A program made the position numbers and the translations under genes. A stretch of DNA of 64,000 bases from Streptomyces roseofulvus (GTDB taxonomy: Bacteria > Actinomycetota > Actinomycetes > Streptomycetales > Streptomycetaceae). Numbering within the stretch: position 1 is the stretch's first letter; every line of letters starts with the position of its first letter. Of this stretch, positions 6,698 through 14,574 are shown in pieces. The notes below the pieces were generated by a model. The model was not told the DNA's origin, searched no databases, and saw nothing but the letters and a program-made list of their open reading frames with translations. The stretch covers positions 6,572,001-6,636,000 of the forward strand of contig NZ_BAAAWE010000001.1 of assembly GCF_039534915.1 (NCBI RefSeq), given 5' to 3'.

Positions 6698-7912
6698 GTG
6701 AGCACCGAAGCGTACGTGTACGACGCGATCCGCACCCCGCGCGGACGCGGCAAGGCCACCGGCTCCCTGCACGGCACCAAGCCCATCGACCTCGTCACCG
6801 GCCTGATCCGCGAGATCCAGCGCCGCAACCCGAGCCTGGACCCGGCGGCGATCGACGACATCGTCCTCGGCGTCGTCGGCCCGGTCGGCGACCAGGGCTC
6901 CGACATCGCCCGGATCGCCGGCATCGCCGCCGGCCTCCCCGACACCGTCGCCGGCGTCCAGGAGAACCGCTTCTGCGCCTCCGGTCTCGAAGCCGTGAAC
7001 ATGGCCGCCATGAAGGTCCGCTCCGGCTGGGAGGACCTCGTCCTCGCCGGCGGCGTCGAGTCGATGTCCCGGGTGCCGATGGCGTCCGACGGCGGCGCCT
7101 GGTTCGCCGACCCGATGACCAACCTGGAGACCAACTTCGTCCCGCAGGGCATCGGCGCCGACCTCATCGCCACCATCGAGGGCTTCACCCGGCGCGACGT
7201 CGACGAGTACGCCGCCCTCTCCCAGGAGCGCGCCGCGACCGCCTGGAAGGAGGGCCGCTTCGCCCGCTCCGTCGTCCCCGTCGTCGACCGGGCCGGGCTC
7301 ACCGTCCTCGACCACGACGAGTTCATGCGCCCCGGCACCACCGCCGACTCCCTCGCCAAGCTCAAGCCGTCCTTCAAGGACATCGGCGAGCTCGGCGGCT
7401 TCGACGCGGTCGCGCTGCAGAAGTACCACTGGGTCGAGGAGATCGACCACGTCCACCACGCCGGCAACTCCTCCGGCATCGTCGACGGCGCCTCCCTCCT
7501 CGCCGTCGGCTCCCGGGAGGTCGGCGAGCGGTACGGGCTGACGCCGCGCGCCCGGATCGTCGCGGCGGCCGTCTCCGGATCCGAGCCCACCATCATGCTC
7601 ACCGGCCCCGCCCCGGCCGCCCGCAAGGCGCTCGCCAAGGCCGGCCTCACCATCGACGACATCGACCTCATCGAGATCAACGAGGCGTTCGCCGCGGTCG
7701 TCCTGCGCTTCGTCAAGGACATGGGCGTCTCCCTGGACAAGGTCAACGTCAACGGCGGCGCGATCGCGCTCGGCCACCCGCTCGGCGCCACCGGCGGCAT
7801 CATCCTCGGCACCCTCGTCGACGAGCTGGAGCGCCAGGACAAGCGCTACGGCCTCGCCACCCTCTGCGTCGGCGGCGGCATGGGCATCGCCACCATCGTC
7901 GAGCGCGTCTGA
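6698..7912 (+). CDS. fadA: Acetyl-CoA C-acyltransferase (thiolase), beta-oxidation
   Basis: A 404-residue thiolase that cleaves 3-ketoacyl-CoA with CoA. The nucleophilic Cys lies in ENRFCASGLEAVN at about residue 93; the His is in NGGAIALGHPLGATGG, and the second Cys in CVGGGMG close to the C-terminus. GTG start at 6698 preceded by GCGAAAGG. The pairing with fadB 40 bp downstream is the usual actinobacterial FadAB arrangement, and the two products are expected to form the trifunctional complex. The symbol rests on family and context. Confidence 0.93.
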   Translation: MSTEAYVYDAIRTPRGRGKATGSLHGTKPIDLVTGLIREIQRRNPSLDPAAIDDIVLGVVGPVGDQGSDIARIAGIAAGLPDTVAGVQENRFCASGLEAVNMAAMKVRSGWEDLVLAGGVESMSRVPMASDGGAWFADPMTNLETNFVPQGIGADLIATIEGFTRRDVDEYAALSQERAATAWKEGRFARSVVPVVDRAGLTVLDHDEFMRPGTTADSLAKLKPSFKDIGELGGFDAVALQKYHWVEEIDHVHHAGNSSGIVDGASLLAVGSREVGERYGLTPRARIVAAAVSGSEPTIMLTGPAPAARKALAKAGLTIDDIDLIEINEAFAAVVLRFVKDMGVSLDKVNVNGGAIALGHPLGATGGIILGTLVDELERQDKRYGLATLCVGGGMGIATIVERV

Positions 7913-7952
7913 CCTCCCCGTCCGCACCCCTCTTACCGGAGAAGCATCAGTC

Positions 7953-10127
7953 ATGAGCGAGAGCACCACCATCCGCTGGGAGCAGGACGCCACGGGGATC
8001 GTCACCCTCGTCCTCGACGACCCGAACCAGTCCGCCAACACCATGAACCAGGCGTTCCGCGCCTCGATCACGGCCGTGGCCGACCGTCTGGAGGCCGAGA
8101 AGGACTCCGTCCGGGGCATCATCTACACCTCCGCGAAGAAGACCTTCTTCGCCGGCGGCGACCTCAAGGACATGATCCAGGCGGGCCCCGAGCACGCCCC
8201 GTCCATCTTCGACGCCGCGATGGACATGAAGCGCGCCCTGCGCCGCATCGAGACGCTCGGCAAGCCGGTCGTCGCCGCCCTCAACGGCGCGGCCCTGGGC
8301 GGCGGTTACGAGATCGCGCTCGCCTCCCACCACCGGATCGCGCTCGACGCGCCCGGCTCCAAGATCGGGCTGCCCGAGGTCACCCTCGGCCTGCTGCCCG
8401 GCGGTGGCGGCGTCACCCGCGCCGTCCGTCTCATGGGCATCACCGACGCCCTCCTCAAGGTCCTCCTCCAGGGCACCCAGTACGCCCCGAAGCGCGCCCT
8501 GGACAGCGGCCTGATCCACGAACTGGCCGCCACCCCCGAGGAGATGATGGCCAAGGCCATCGCCTTCATCGACGCCCACCCGGAGTCCGCCCAGCCCTGG
8601 GACGTGCCCGGCTACCGGATCCCCGGCGGCACCCCGTCGAACCCGAAGTTCGCCGCCAACCTGCCGGCCTTCCCGGCCAACCTGCGCAAGCAGCTCAACG
8701 GCGCGCCCTACCCGGCCCCGCAGCGCATCATGGCCGCGGCCGTCGAGGGCTCCCAGGTCGACTTCGAGACCGCGCAGGTCATCGAGTCCCGCTACTTCAC
8801 CGAGCTGGTCACCGGCCAGACCGCGAAGAACATGATCCAGGCGTTCTTCTTCGACCTCCAGGCCGTCAACTCCGGCGCCAGCCGCCCCCAGGGCGTCGAG
8901 AAGCGCCAGGTCCGCAAGGTCGCCGTGCTCGGCGCCGGCATGATGGGCGCCGGCATCGCGTACTCCTGCGCCCGCGCCGGCATCGAGGTCGTCCTCAAGG
9001 ACGTCACCGACGAGGCCGCCGCCAAGGGCAAGGCGTACTCGGAGAAGCTCTGCGCCAAGGCCGTCTCCCGGGGCCGCACCACCCAGGAGAAGGCCGACGC
9101 CCTCCTCGCCCGCATCACCCCCACCGCCGACCCGCAGGCCCTCGCCGGCTGCGACGCGGTCATCGAGGCCGTCTTCGAGGACACCGCGCTCAAGCACAAG
9201 GTCTTCCAGGAGATCCAGCACGTCGTCGAGCCCGACGCGCTGCTCTGCTCCAACACCTCCACCCTCCCGATCACCGTCCTCGCCGAGGGCGTCGAGCGCC
9301 AGGCCGACTTCATCGGCCTGCACTTCTTCTCGCCGGTCGACAAGATGCCGCTGGTCGAGATCATCAAGGGCGAGCGGACCGGCGACGAGGCCCTGGCCCG
9401 CGCCTTCGACCTGGTCCGCCAGATCAACAAGACGCCGATCGTCGTCAACGACTCGCGCGGCTTCTTCACCTCGCGGGTCATCGGCCACTTCATCAACGAG
9501 GGCGTGGCGATGGTCGGCGAGGGCATCGAGCCTGCCTCCGTCGAGCAGGCCGCCGCCCAGGCCGGCTACCCGGCGAAGGTCCTCTCCCTCATGGACGAGC
9601 TGACCCTCACCCTGCCGCGCAAGATCCGCAACGAGACGAGGAAGGCGGTCGAGGAGGCGGGCGGCACCTGGGTCTCGCACCCCGGCGAGGTCGTCATCGA
9701 CCGGATGGTCGACGAGTTCGGCCGCCCCGGCCGCAGCGGCGGCGCGGGCTTCTACGACTACGACGAGTCCGGCAAGCGGGGCAGGCTGTGGCCGGGCCTG
9801 CGCGAGCACTTCACCAAGCCCGGGTACGAGATCCCCTTCCGCGACATGCAGGAGCGGATGCTCTTCGCGGAGGCCCTGGACACCGTCCGCCTCCTGGAGG
9901 AGGGCGTCCTGACGTCCGTCGCCGACGCCAACATCGGCTCCATCATGGGCATCGGCTTCCCGGCCTGGACCGGCGGCATCCTCCAGTACGTCAACGGCTA
10001 CGAGGGCGGCGTCGCCGGTTTCGTCGCCCGCGCCCGCGAGCTGGCGGAGACGTACGGCGAGCGGTTCGACCCGCCGGCCCTCCTGGTGGCGAAGGCCGAG
10101 CGGGGCGAGACCTTCACGGACGCCTGA
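7953..10127 (+). CDS. fadB: FadB: enoyl-CoA hydratase / 3-hydroxyacyl-CoA dehydrogenase
   Basis: A 724-residue bifunctional enzyme. The N-terminal crotonase domain (about residues 1-300) carries AKKTFFAGGDLKDM and the oxyanion-hole region AALNGAALGGGYEIALASHHRIA. The C-terminal half begins with the NAD-binding GAGMMGAGIAYSCARAG at about residue 327, followed by CDAVIEAVFED, CSNTSTLPIT and IGLHFFSPVDKMPLVEII, standard for 3-hydroxyacyl-CoA dehydrogenase. Together with FadA it completes beta-oxidation. The 3' end overlaps the convergent MerR gene by 14 bp, so the two transcripts must overlap or share termination. Confidence 0.95.
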   Translation: MSESTTIRWEQDATGIVTLVLDDPNQSANTMNQAFRASITAVADRLEAEKDSVRGIIYTSAKKTFFAGGDLKDMIQAGPEHAPSIFDAAMDMKRALRRIETLGKPVVAALNGAALGGGYEIALASHHRIALDAPGSKIGLPEVTLGLLPGGGGVTRAVRLMGITDALLKVLLQGTQYAPKRALDSGLIHELAATPEEMMAKAIAFIDAHPESAQPWDVPGYRIPGGTPSNPKFAANLPAFPANLRKQLNGAPYPAPQRIMAAAVEGSQVDFETAQVIESRYFTELVTGQTAKNMIQAFFFDLQAVNSGASRPQGVEKRQVRKVAVLGAGMMGAGIAYSCARAGIEVVLKDVTDEAAAKGKAYSEKLCAKAVSRGRTTQEKADALLARITPTADPQALAGCDAVIEAVFEDTALKHKVFQEIQHVVEPDALLCSNTSTLPITVLAEGVERQADFIGLHFFSPVDKMPLVEIIKGERTGDEALARAFDLVRQINKTPIVVNDSRGFFTSRVIGHFINEGVAMVGEGIEPASVEQAAAQAGYPAKVLSLMDELTLTLPRKIRNETRKAVEEAGGTWVSHPGEVVIDRMVDEFGRPGRSGGAGFYDYDESGKRGRLWPGLREHFTKPGYEIPFRDMQERMLFAEALDTVRLLEEGVLTSVADANIGSIMGIGFPAWTGGILQYVNGYEGGVAGFVARARELAETYGERFDPPALLVAKAERGETFTDA

Positions 10128-10851
10128 AGGCGGCCCTCAGCTCCGCGCTGAGGGAGCGCTGGAACGCGGTGAGGAGGGCCTGGACCACGATGGGCTGCAT
10201 GTGCGCGGAGAGCGACTTCATGGCGGTCAGGTGGTCCGGGTCCTCCCCGCTCTCCCGGTACGGGTTCCACACCTGCTCCTGGAAGAGCCGGGCCAGCTCC
10301 TGGGCGGCGGACCGGGCGTGGTCGAGCAGCACGGTCCGCGAGGCCAGGATGGCGTCGTGCTCGATGGGCACGTCCAGCATCTCGACCCCGAGCCGCAGCA
10401 GCGAACCGTCGAGCCGGAAGACCTCCGGGTCCTCGCCCGCCTCCACGACGCCCATGGCGGCGAGCCGCGCGAGGTCCCGGTCGGCCAGCTCCCGCCCGGC
10501 CCGCCGCTCCAGCTCCCGCCGGGTGATCGACTCGGCGGACTCGGGAGCCCAGGACGCCACCAGCGCCCGGTGCACCGCGAGGTCCTGCGCGCTCAGGTCG
10601 GCCGGCAGCTGCTCCAGGTACCGCTCGATCGCGGCGAGCGTCATGCCCTGCCGCTGCAGCTCCTCGATGAGCGCGAGCCGGGCCAGGTGCTCGGGGCCGT
10701 ACCGGCCGACCCGGCGGGGCCCGATCACCGGCGGTGGCAGCAGTCCCCGCGTCCCGTAGAACCGCACGGTCCGCACCGTCACCCCGGCCCGCGCGGCCAG
10801 TTCGTCGACGGTGTAGCCGGGCAGCCGTCCCTCGTCGCTCGCGTCCTCCAT
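10114..10851 (-). CDS. MerR family transcriptional regulator
   Basis: A 245-residue regulator from ATG 10849-10851. The MerR winged HTH is YTVDELAARAGVTVRTVRFYGTRGLLPPP at about residues 12-40, then RYGPEHLARLALIEELQRQGMTLAAIERYLEQL; the rest is a long helical effector domain with no Cys-rich metal site. MerR regulators of this length and architecture near fad genes in actinobacteria are plausible sensors of acyl-CoA or related lipids, but this is inference from position. Upstream, ACAGTATTGCTGT (10858-10870) is a short inverted repeat that may be its own operator. Confidence 0.85.
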   Translation of the reverse strand: MEDASDEGRLPGYTVDELAARAGVTVRTVRFYGTRGLLPPPVIGPRRVGRYGPEHLARLALIEELQRQGMTLAAIERYLEQLPADLSAQDLAVHRALVASWAPESAESITRRELERRAGRELADRDLARLAAMGVVEAGEDPEVFRLDGSLLRLGVEMLDVPIEHDAILASRTVLLDHARSAAQELARLFQEQVWNPYRESGEDPDHLTAMKSLSAHMQPIVVQALLTAFQRSLSAELRAAFRRP

Positions 10852-10902
10852 GGTGGAACAGTATTGCTGTCTCACCAGAACTGTAAAAGCCCCCCCGGTG
10901 GC

Positions 10903-11439
10903 TCAGAGCGCGGTGTCGACGGCCGCGTACGTCACCCCGTGGTCGGCCAGCACCTCGGCGACGACACCGCCGGTCGTGGTGAGCGCGAGCAGCAGGTGCT
11001 CGTCGCCGATCTCCCGGTCCTTGCGGGCCAGCGCCACCCGGAGCGACTTCTCCAGGACGCCCTTCGCCTCCCGGGAGAAGGTCCGCCGCCCCGACCACCG
11101 GCCCTCGTCCTTCCGGTCGCCCGCCAGGGCGCCGGCGCCGTGCGCCTCCTCGACGCGGGCGACGATCGCGCCGACGTCGATGCCGAGGCCGGCCAGCGCC
11201 TCCGTGTCCGCCCGGGAGAGCCCGGCCCGGCGCCGGGCGTCGGAGAGCGCGGCGCACAGCGACGGCCGCCGCTCCGCCGGGCAGAGCCGGCCGAGCGCCG
11301 CCGCGGCGCGGGTGTCCTCCCGGTCGAGCAGCGCCAGCAGCAGGTGCTCCGGCGTGACGACCGCCGCGCCCCCGCGCTCCGCGTGCTCGGCGGCGCCCTT
11401 CACCACGGCGCGCGCCGCCTTCGTGAACCGTTCGAACAT
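10903..11439 (-). CDS. Clp N-terminal (R) domain protein, no ATPase
   Basis: A 178-residue protein starting MFERFTKAARAVV at 11437-11439. It has the two Clp_N repeats, VVTPEHLLLALLDRED and EIGDEHLLLALTTTGG, but ends without any AAA+ module, so it cannot unfold proteins itself. Such stand-alone Clp_N proteins may act as adaptors or decoys for ClpC/ClpB substrates. Its ATG shares a base with the stop of the upstream HTH gene (TGATG), making a tightly coupled pair. A role in proteostasis control is inferred from the domain and from the HTH partner. Confidence 0.85.
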   Translation of the reverse strand: MFERFTKAARAVVKGAAEHAERGGAAVVTPEHLLLALLDREDTRAAAALGRLCPAERRPSLCAALSDARRRAGLSRADTEALAGLGIDVGAIVARVEEAHGAGALAGDRKDEGRWSGRRTFSREAKGVLEKSLRVALARKDREIGDEHLLLALTTTGGVVAEVLADHGVTYAAVDTAL

Positions 11440-11648
11440 CACTGCCTCCCGTACTTCTTGTGAACGGCCTGCCGGCTGACTCCCAGCTCGGTGGCGATCT
11501 CCTGCCAGGACCACCCCTGGGCGCGCGCGCCGCGCACCTGGACGGCCTCCAGCTGTTCCAGCAGCCGCCGCAGGGCGGAGACGGCCCGCAGCCCCACCCG
11601 GGGGTCGCGGTCGCCGGCCCGCGCGGCGAGATCGGTCGCATCGGTCAT
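11439..11648 (-). CDS. Small helix-turn-helix protein paired with Clp_N
   Basis: A 69-residue protein, MTDATDLAARAG at the N-terminus and a C-terminal HTH (GWSWQEIATELGVSRQAVHKKYG, residues about 45-67). It is almost only a DNA-binding domain with a short helical dimerisation segment (RAVSALRRLLEQLEAVQ). It is transcribed from a consensus-like promoter whose TSS should coincide with its start codon, and the promoter is packed with palindromic half-sites, so autoregulation of this gene and of the coupled Clp_N gene is likely. Confidence 0.75.
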   Translation of the reverse strand: MTDATDLAARAGDRDPRVGLRAVSALRRLLEQLEAVQVRGARAQGWSWQEIATELGVSRQAVHKKYGRQ

Positions 11649-11650
11649 GC

Positions 11651-11694
11651 TGTCAATGTAGGTTGACACCTGTCGGGTGTCAACCATGGTTGAC
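11651..11694. promoter_or_regulatory. Leaderless promoter embedded in an array of TTGAC/GTCAA half-sites
   Basis: On the minus strand TTGACA (11678-11683), 17 bases, TACATT (11655-11660), then six bases and the HTH ATG: near-consensus HrdB promoter giving a leaderless mRNA. The same stretch holds four alternating half-sites: TGTCAA 11651, TTGACA 11663, TGTCAA 11678 and TTGAC 11690. They combine into GGTTGACACC-N5-GGTGTCAACC (11661-11685) and the perfect 16-bp palindrome GTCAACCATGGTTGAC (11679-11694). The operators overlap both promoter elements and lie between two divergent genes. Confidence 0.7.
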
Positions 11695-11720
11695 GCGAGG
11701 GTGATGTCGGTGCCGAGCCC

Positions 11721-11726
11721 TACGGT
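11721..11726 (+). promoter_or_regulatory. -10 element for leaderless macrodomain transcript
   Basis: TACGGT ends six bases before the ATG at 11733. No ribosome-binding site is visible and no clear -35 stands 17-18 bases upstream, so the promoter may depend on the factor that binds the adjacent half-site array. Confidence 0.4.
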
Positions 11727-11732
11727 GACCCC

Positions 11733-12218
11733 ATGACGGAGATCGCATACGTACGCGGTGACGCGACCGCTCCCCTCGGGAAGGGCGTCCGGATCATCGC
11801 CCATGTCTGCAACGACCTGGGCGGATGGGGCAAGGGCTTCGTGGTGGCCGTCTCGCGGCGCTGGCCGGAGCCGGAGGCGGCCTACCGCCGCTGGCACCGC
11901 GAGCGGGCGTCCAACGACTTCGGGCTCGGCGCGGCGCAGTTCGTCCAGGTCTCGCCGTACCTCTGGGTGGCGAACCTGGTCGGCCAGCGGGGGATCCGCA
12001 CCGGGCGGAGCACCGGCGTCCCCGTGCGGTACGAGGCGATCGACGCGGCCCTCGGGCGGCTCGCCGACAAGGCGGTCGAGCTCGGGGCCTCCGTGCACAT
12101 GCCGCGGATTGGCTGCGGGCTCGCCGGGGGGCGGTGGGAGCGGGTGGAGCCGATGGTCCGGGAGCGGCTGGTGGCCCGGGGGATACCGGTCACCGTGTAC
12201 GACGTCGCCGGCGGCTAG
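11733..12218 (+). CDS. Macrodomain protein (ADP-ribose-1''-phosphatase/Poa1p-like)
   Basis: A 161-residue single macrodomain. Motifs: YVRGDATAPL (adenine-binding Asp), IIAHVCNDLGGWGKGFV (ribose/phosphate loop with Asn-Asp and Gly-rich turn), and HMPRIGCGLAGGRW (second phosphate loop). This pattern fits the Poa1p/ALC1-like group that binds or hydrolyses ADP-ribose derivatives such as ADP-ribose-1''-phosphate or ADP-ribosylated DNA/protein. It is a stand-alone cytosolic protein. It diverges from the HTH/Clp_N pair, and the shared operator array may regulate it too. No DarT-like toxin is adjacent, so an antitoxin role is not supported. Confidence 0.85.
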   Translation: MTEIAYVRGDATAPLGKGVRIIAHVCNDLGGWGKGFVVAVSRRWPEPEAAYRRWHRERASNDFGLGAAQFVQVSPYLWVANLVGQRGIRTGRSTGVPVRYEAIDAALGRLADKAVELGASVHMPRIGCGLAGGRWERVEPMVRERLVARGIPVTVYDVAGG

Positions 12219-12262
12219 AGTCGGCGGCCGGTCCGCGTCTGCGGACGGAACAGGGGAGTGGG

Positions 12263-12766
12263 ATGTACGCGCAACTCAGGGAGACCGCTTCGGAATTGGC
12301 CGGAGTCCTGTGGCGGGAGCACACGGTGTACCGGGAGCGGGGCGGCGGTGTCGTGATCCGTGGCGAGCACGTGCGGCGGTGGATCAGCCTCGCCCCGACG
12401 GGCGGCAGGGACCGGGCGCTGCTGCGGGCCGGGCGGCTGCTCGACGGGGGGACCACGGCGCCGGCCCGGACCGAGGTCGTGGTGGACCTGACGGCGCCGG
12501 TCTCCGAGCTGGCCACCGTCTGCCGGCGGATGCTCGCCGAGGTCGCCGCGGCGGCCGAGCCGGCCGGCCCCTCGCGGGCCGGCCGGCCGGGGAAGGCACC
12601 CAAGGCACCCAAGGCGCCCAAGGCGTCCAAGGTGCGGAAGAGGACGCCCCGGGCACCCAGGGCCGGGAGCCGGCACACGGGCGCCGGCTCCTGGGTGGTG
12701 CTGGTGCTGGTCGGCACAGCCGTCGCCGCCTGGGCGTACACCGTCTTCGGCGGCGCCGGTTCCTGA
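12263..12766 (+). CDS. Tail-anchored membrane protein with KAP repeat linker, unknown
   Basis: A 167-residue protein not matched to a known family. The N-terminal 100 residues form a soluble alpha/beta-looking domain (YAQLRETASELAGVLWREHTVYRERGGG..., with a VVVDLTAPVSELATVCRRML segment). Then comes a basic linker built of KAP repeats (residues about 111-140) and a single C-terminal membrane segment, about residues 146-162 (SWVVLVLVGTAVAAWAYTVF). There is no signal peptide, so the topology is probably N-in tail anchor. Start ATG 12263 follows a GGGGAG ribosome-binding site. The linker could bind nucleic acid or anionic polymer; that is speculation. Confidence 0.65.
   Translation: MYAQLRETASELAGVLWREHTVYRERGGGVVIRGEHVRRWISLAPTGGRDRALLRAGRLLDGGTTAPARTEVVVDLTAPVSELATVCRRMLAEVAAAAEPAGPSRAGRPGKAPKAPKAPKASKVRKRTPRAPRAGSRHTGAGSWVVLVLVGTAVAAWAYTVFGGAGS
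12593..12628 (+). repeat. Four tandem 9-bp repeats coding KAP
   Basis: Units AAGGCACCC, AAGGCACCC, AAGGCGCCC, AAGGCGTCC lie in tandem inside the preceding gene and encode the basic Lys-Ala-Pro linker. Copy number may vary between strains by slippage without changing the frame. Confidence 0.7.
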
Positions 12767-12788
12767 CCCGAGGGCCCGGACGGCCGCC

Positions 12789-13769
12789 TCAGAAGCCGGT
12801 CACCGGGTAGTGGTCGGACAGGTTGGTGTACGTGTACGAGGTGCCCCAGCTGGAGACCGTCCACGGCGCGCTCGACTCCAGGACCACGTGGTTCGTCCAG
12901 TTCGCCGGGCGGGCGTTGCCGGCCCGGTAGAGGACGTGATCGAGGTCCTCGCGCGGGTCGTCCGGGTAGCGCTCCGCGGCGATCGAGTTCAGCTCGGTGT
13001 CGAAGGAGTACGGGTGACCGGTGCGGGCGTCCGCGCCGGCCAGCCCCGCGTCGGCCAGCATCGTGGCGTACTCCGGGGTGCGGGAGTCCACGTTCATGTC
13101 GCCCGCGACGATCACCTGCTCGCCCGCGGGGATGTTCTTGGCGTCCAGGAAGGCGTCCATCGCCTTGAACTGGCGGCTGCGCATCTGCGCCGCCTCGCCC
13201 GCCGAGCAGCCCGGGTCGGTGGACTGGGCGTGGGTGCCGACGACGTGGACGCGGCTGCCGTTCACGTCGAGGACCGCGTAGACGAAGCCCTTGTTCGAGT
13301 ACCAGTCGGCGCCGCAGGCGTCCTTGTAGACGTACTGCTCCTTGCGGACGATCGGCCACTTGCTGAGGACCGTGACCCCGCCGTCCTCGGGGGTGGTCGC
13401 CGAGTAGGCCCCGCCGGTGGCGTCCCAGCCGGTCTTCGAGCGGCCCATGACGGGCGTCTGGTACGGGTAGGCCGCGGCGGCGTTCGCCTTGAGCGCGTCG
13501 GAGGAGGAGTTGTCGAACGCCTCCTGGATCACCACGACGTCCTGGCCCTGGAAGAACGGGGCCGCGGGGATCGCCCGGGCCCGGTGGTCCTGCCCCCAGT
13601 TCGGGTACAGGGTCTTGCTGAAGAGGAAGGCGTTGTAGGTGAGCACCTTCATGCGCGGCGCCTCGGTGGAGGCGGCGGAGGCTGCGGGGGCGGTCGCCGC
13701 CAGGGTGGCGGCGGCGAGCGCCAGGGACAGGGCGGCACCGGGGATACGGCGGAACGCGCTGAGGGACAC
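12789..13769 (-). CDS. Secreted sphingomyelin phosphodiesterase (sphingomyelinase C)
   Basis: A 326-residue secreted enzyme of the EEP (DNase I-like) superfamily that hydrolyses sphingomyelin to ceramide and phosphocholine. A signal peptide is evident (MSLSAFRRIPGAALSLALAAATLAATAPAASA, cleavage near residue 32). Motifs: KVLTYNAFLFSK, VVVIQEAFDNSSSD (metal Glu), HVVGTHAQSTDPGC, VIVAGDMNVDSRTPEY, DLDHVLYR and the terminal NLSDHYPVTGF (catalytic Asp-His). Length and motifs match neutral, Mg-dependent sphingomyelinases of Streptomyces. It probably releases phosphate and choline from eukaryotic membranes in soil. Transcribed alone; the 172-bp upstream region contains TACC-TTCC-GGTA at 13831-13842. 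Confidence 0.9.
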   Translation of the reverse strand: MSLSAFRRIPGAALSLALAAATLAATAPAASAASTEAPRMKVLTYNAFLFSKTLYPNWGQDHRARAIPAAPFFQGQDVVVIQEAFDNSSSDALKANAAAAYPYQTPVMGRSKTGWDATGGAYSATTPEDGGVTVLSKWPIVRKEQYVYKDACGADWYSNKGFVYAVLDVNGSRVHVVGTHAQSTDPGCSAGEAAQMRSRQFKAMDAFLDAKNIPAGEQVIVAGDMNVDSRTPEYATMLADAGLAGADARTGHPYSFDTELNSIAAERYPDDPREDLDHVLYRAGNARPANWTNHVVLESSAPWTVSSWGTSYTYTNLSDHYPVTGF

Positions 13770-13928
13770 GTGAACTCCCGTCGAGTGGTGGGGGGTTGGA
13801 CTCGGCGCGGGACATACAACCAGTCGTAGTTACCTTCCGGTAGCCTTCAGGTGCCGGGAATCTTGACCGCGTCGTACGAGCGCGCCAACGATCGACGGGG
13901 TGTACGATTCGCCGCTTCCGGGACCAGG

Positions 13929-13934
13929 TAGAAT
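13929..13934 (+). promoter_or_regulatory. -10 element for leaderless AtpF-like transcript
   Basis: TAGAAT, a near-perfect -10, ends seven bases before the ATG at 13942 and no ribosome-binding site intervenes, so the message should be leaderless. Confidence 0.55.
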
Positions 13935-13941
13935 GCGCGCC

Positions 13942-14433
13942 ATGACGACCCTCGCCTCCAATGCCAAGATCTTCAACATGGACCTCGGCCCGCTCAACCC
14001 CGTCTGGGCCGAGCTCATCATCGGCTTCGCCGTGTTCTTCCTGACCTTCTTCTTCATGGCGAAGGTGATCCTGCCGAAGATCAAGCGCACGATCGAGCAG
14101 CGTGAGGACGCCATCGACGGCGGCACCGAGCGCGCCGACGACCTGCGCTCCGAGGCCGCCGACATCCGCGCCCAGTACGAGGCCGAGCTCGCCGAGGCCC
14201 GCCACGACGCCGCCCGGATCCGCTCGAAGGCCGTCGAGGAGGGCTCCGCCGCCATCGCCGCCGCCCGCGCCGAGGGCCAGGCCGAGCGCGACGCGATCCT
14301 CGCCGCCGGTGGCGCGAAGATCGCCGCCGAGCGCGAGGCCGCCGAGCGCGAGCTCAACGCCGACGTCGACGCCTGGGCCCGCGCCCTCGCCGGCCGCATC
14401 GTCGGCGAGCCGGTCGGCGCCGACCGCGCCTGA
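13942..14433 (+). CDS. Orphan F0F1 ATP synthase subunit b-like protein
   Basis: A 163-residue protein with the architecture of F0 subunit b: a single N-terminal membrane span (about residues 22-42, ELIIGFAVFFLTFFFMAKVI), the membrane-proximal LPKIKRTIEQREDAIDGG, then a long, charged Ala/Glu/Arg helix that should form a right-handed coiled coil, and the terminal ALAGRIVGEPVG that parallels the LAGKLVGE segment of true b subunits. The remaining delta-binding tail of authentic AtpF is missing. No other atp gene is near, so it is a paralog outside the ATP synthase operon. It may replace b under some condition or tether another complex. A strong terminator follows. Confidence 0.8.
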   Translation: MTTLASNAKIFNMDLGPLNPVWAELIIGFAVFFLTFFFMAKVILPKIKRTIEQREDAIDGGTERADDLRSEAADIRAQYEAELAEARHDAARIRSKAVEEGSAAIAAARAEGQAERDAILAAGGAKIAAEREAAERELNADVDAWARALAGRIVGEPVGADRA

Positions 14434-14455
14434 CCGCGACCGCCCGCAGATCACC

Positions 14456-14504
14456 ACGCCGGGGCCGTACCCGGGGCGAGAGCCCACGGGAACGGCCCCG
14501 GCGT
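14456..14504 (+). terminator. Rho-independent-like terminator after the AtpF-like gene
   Basis: A perfect 13-bp stem, ACGCCGGGGCCGT at 14456-14468 and ACGGCCCCGGCGT at 14492-14504, with a 23-base loop. No T-run, as is usual in Streptomyces. Confidence 0.7.
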
Positions 14505-14574
14505 CGTCGTACGGCCCCGAGGGCGCACCCTGGAAGGGCGGCCACCGAGGCGAGAGGCAGAGGGAGGCCCCCGT

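Noticed and set aside
5087..8122. Very long minus-strand open frame opposite the acyl-CoA dehydrogenase and thiolase
   Set aside because: Same cause: low complexity composition and no family pattern; the + strand genes have clear motifs.
11733..12218. Macrodomain considered as a DarG-type antitoxin
   Set aside because: No DarT-like gene adjacent and the macrodomain is Poa1p-like without the C-terminal DarG region.
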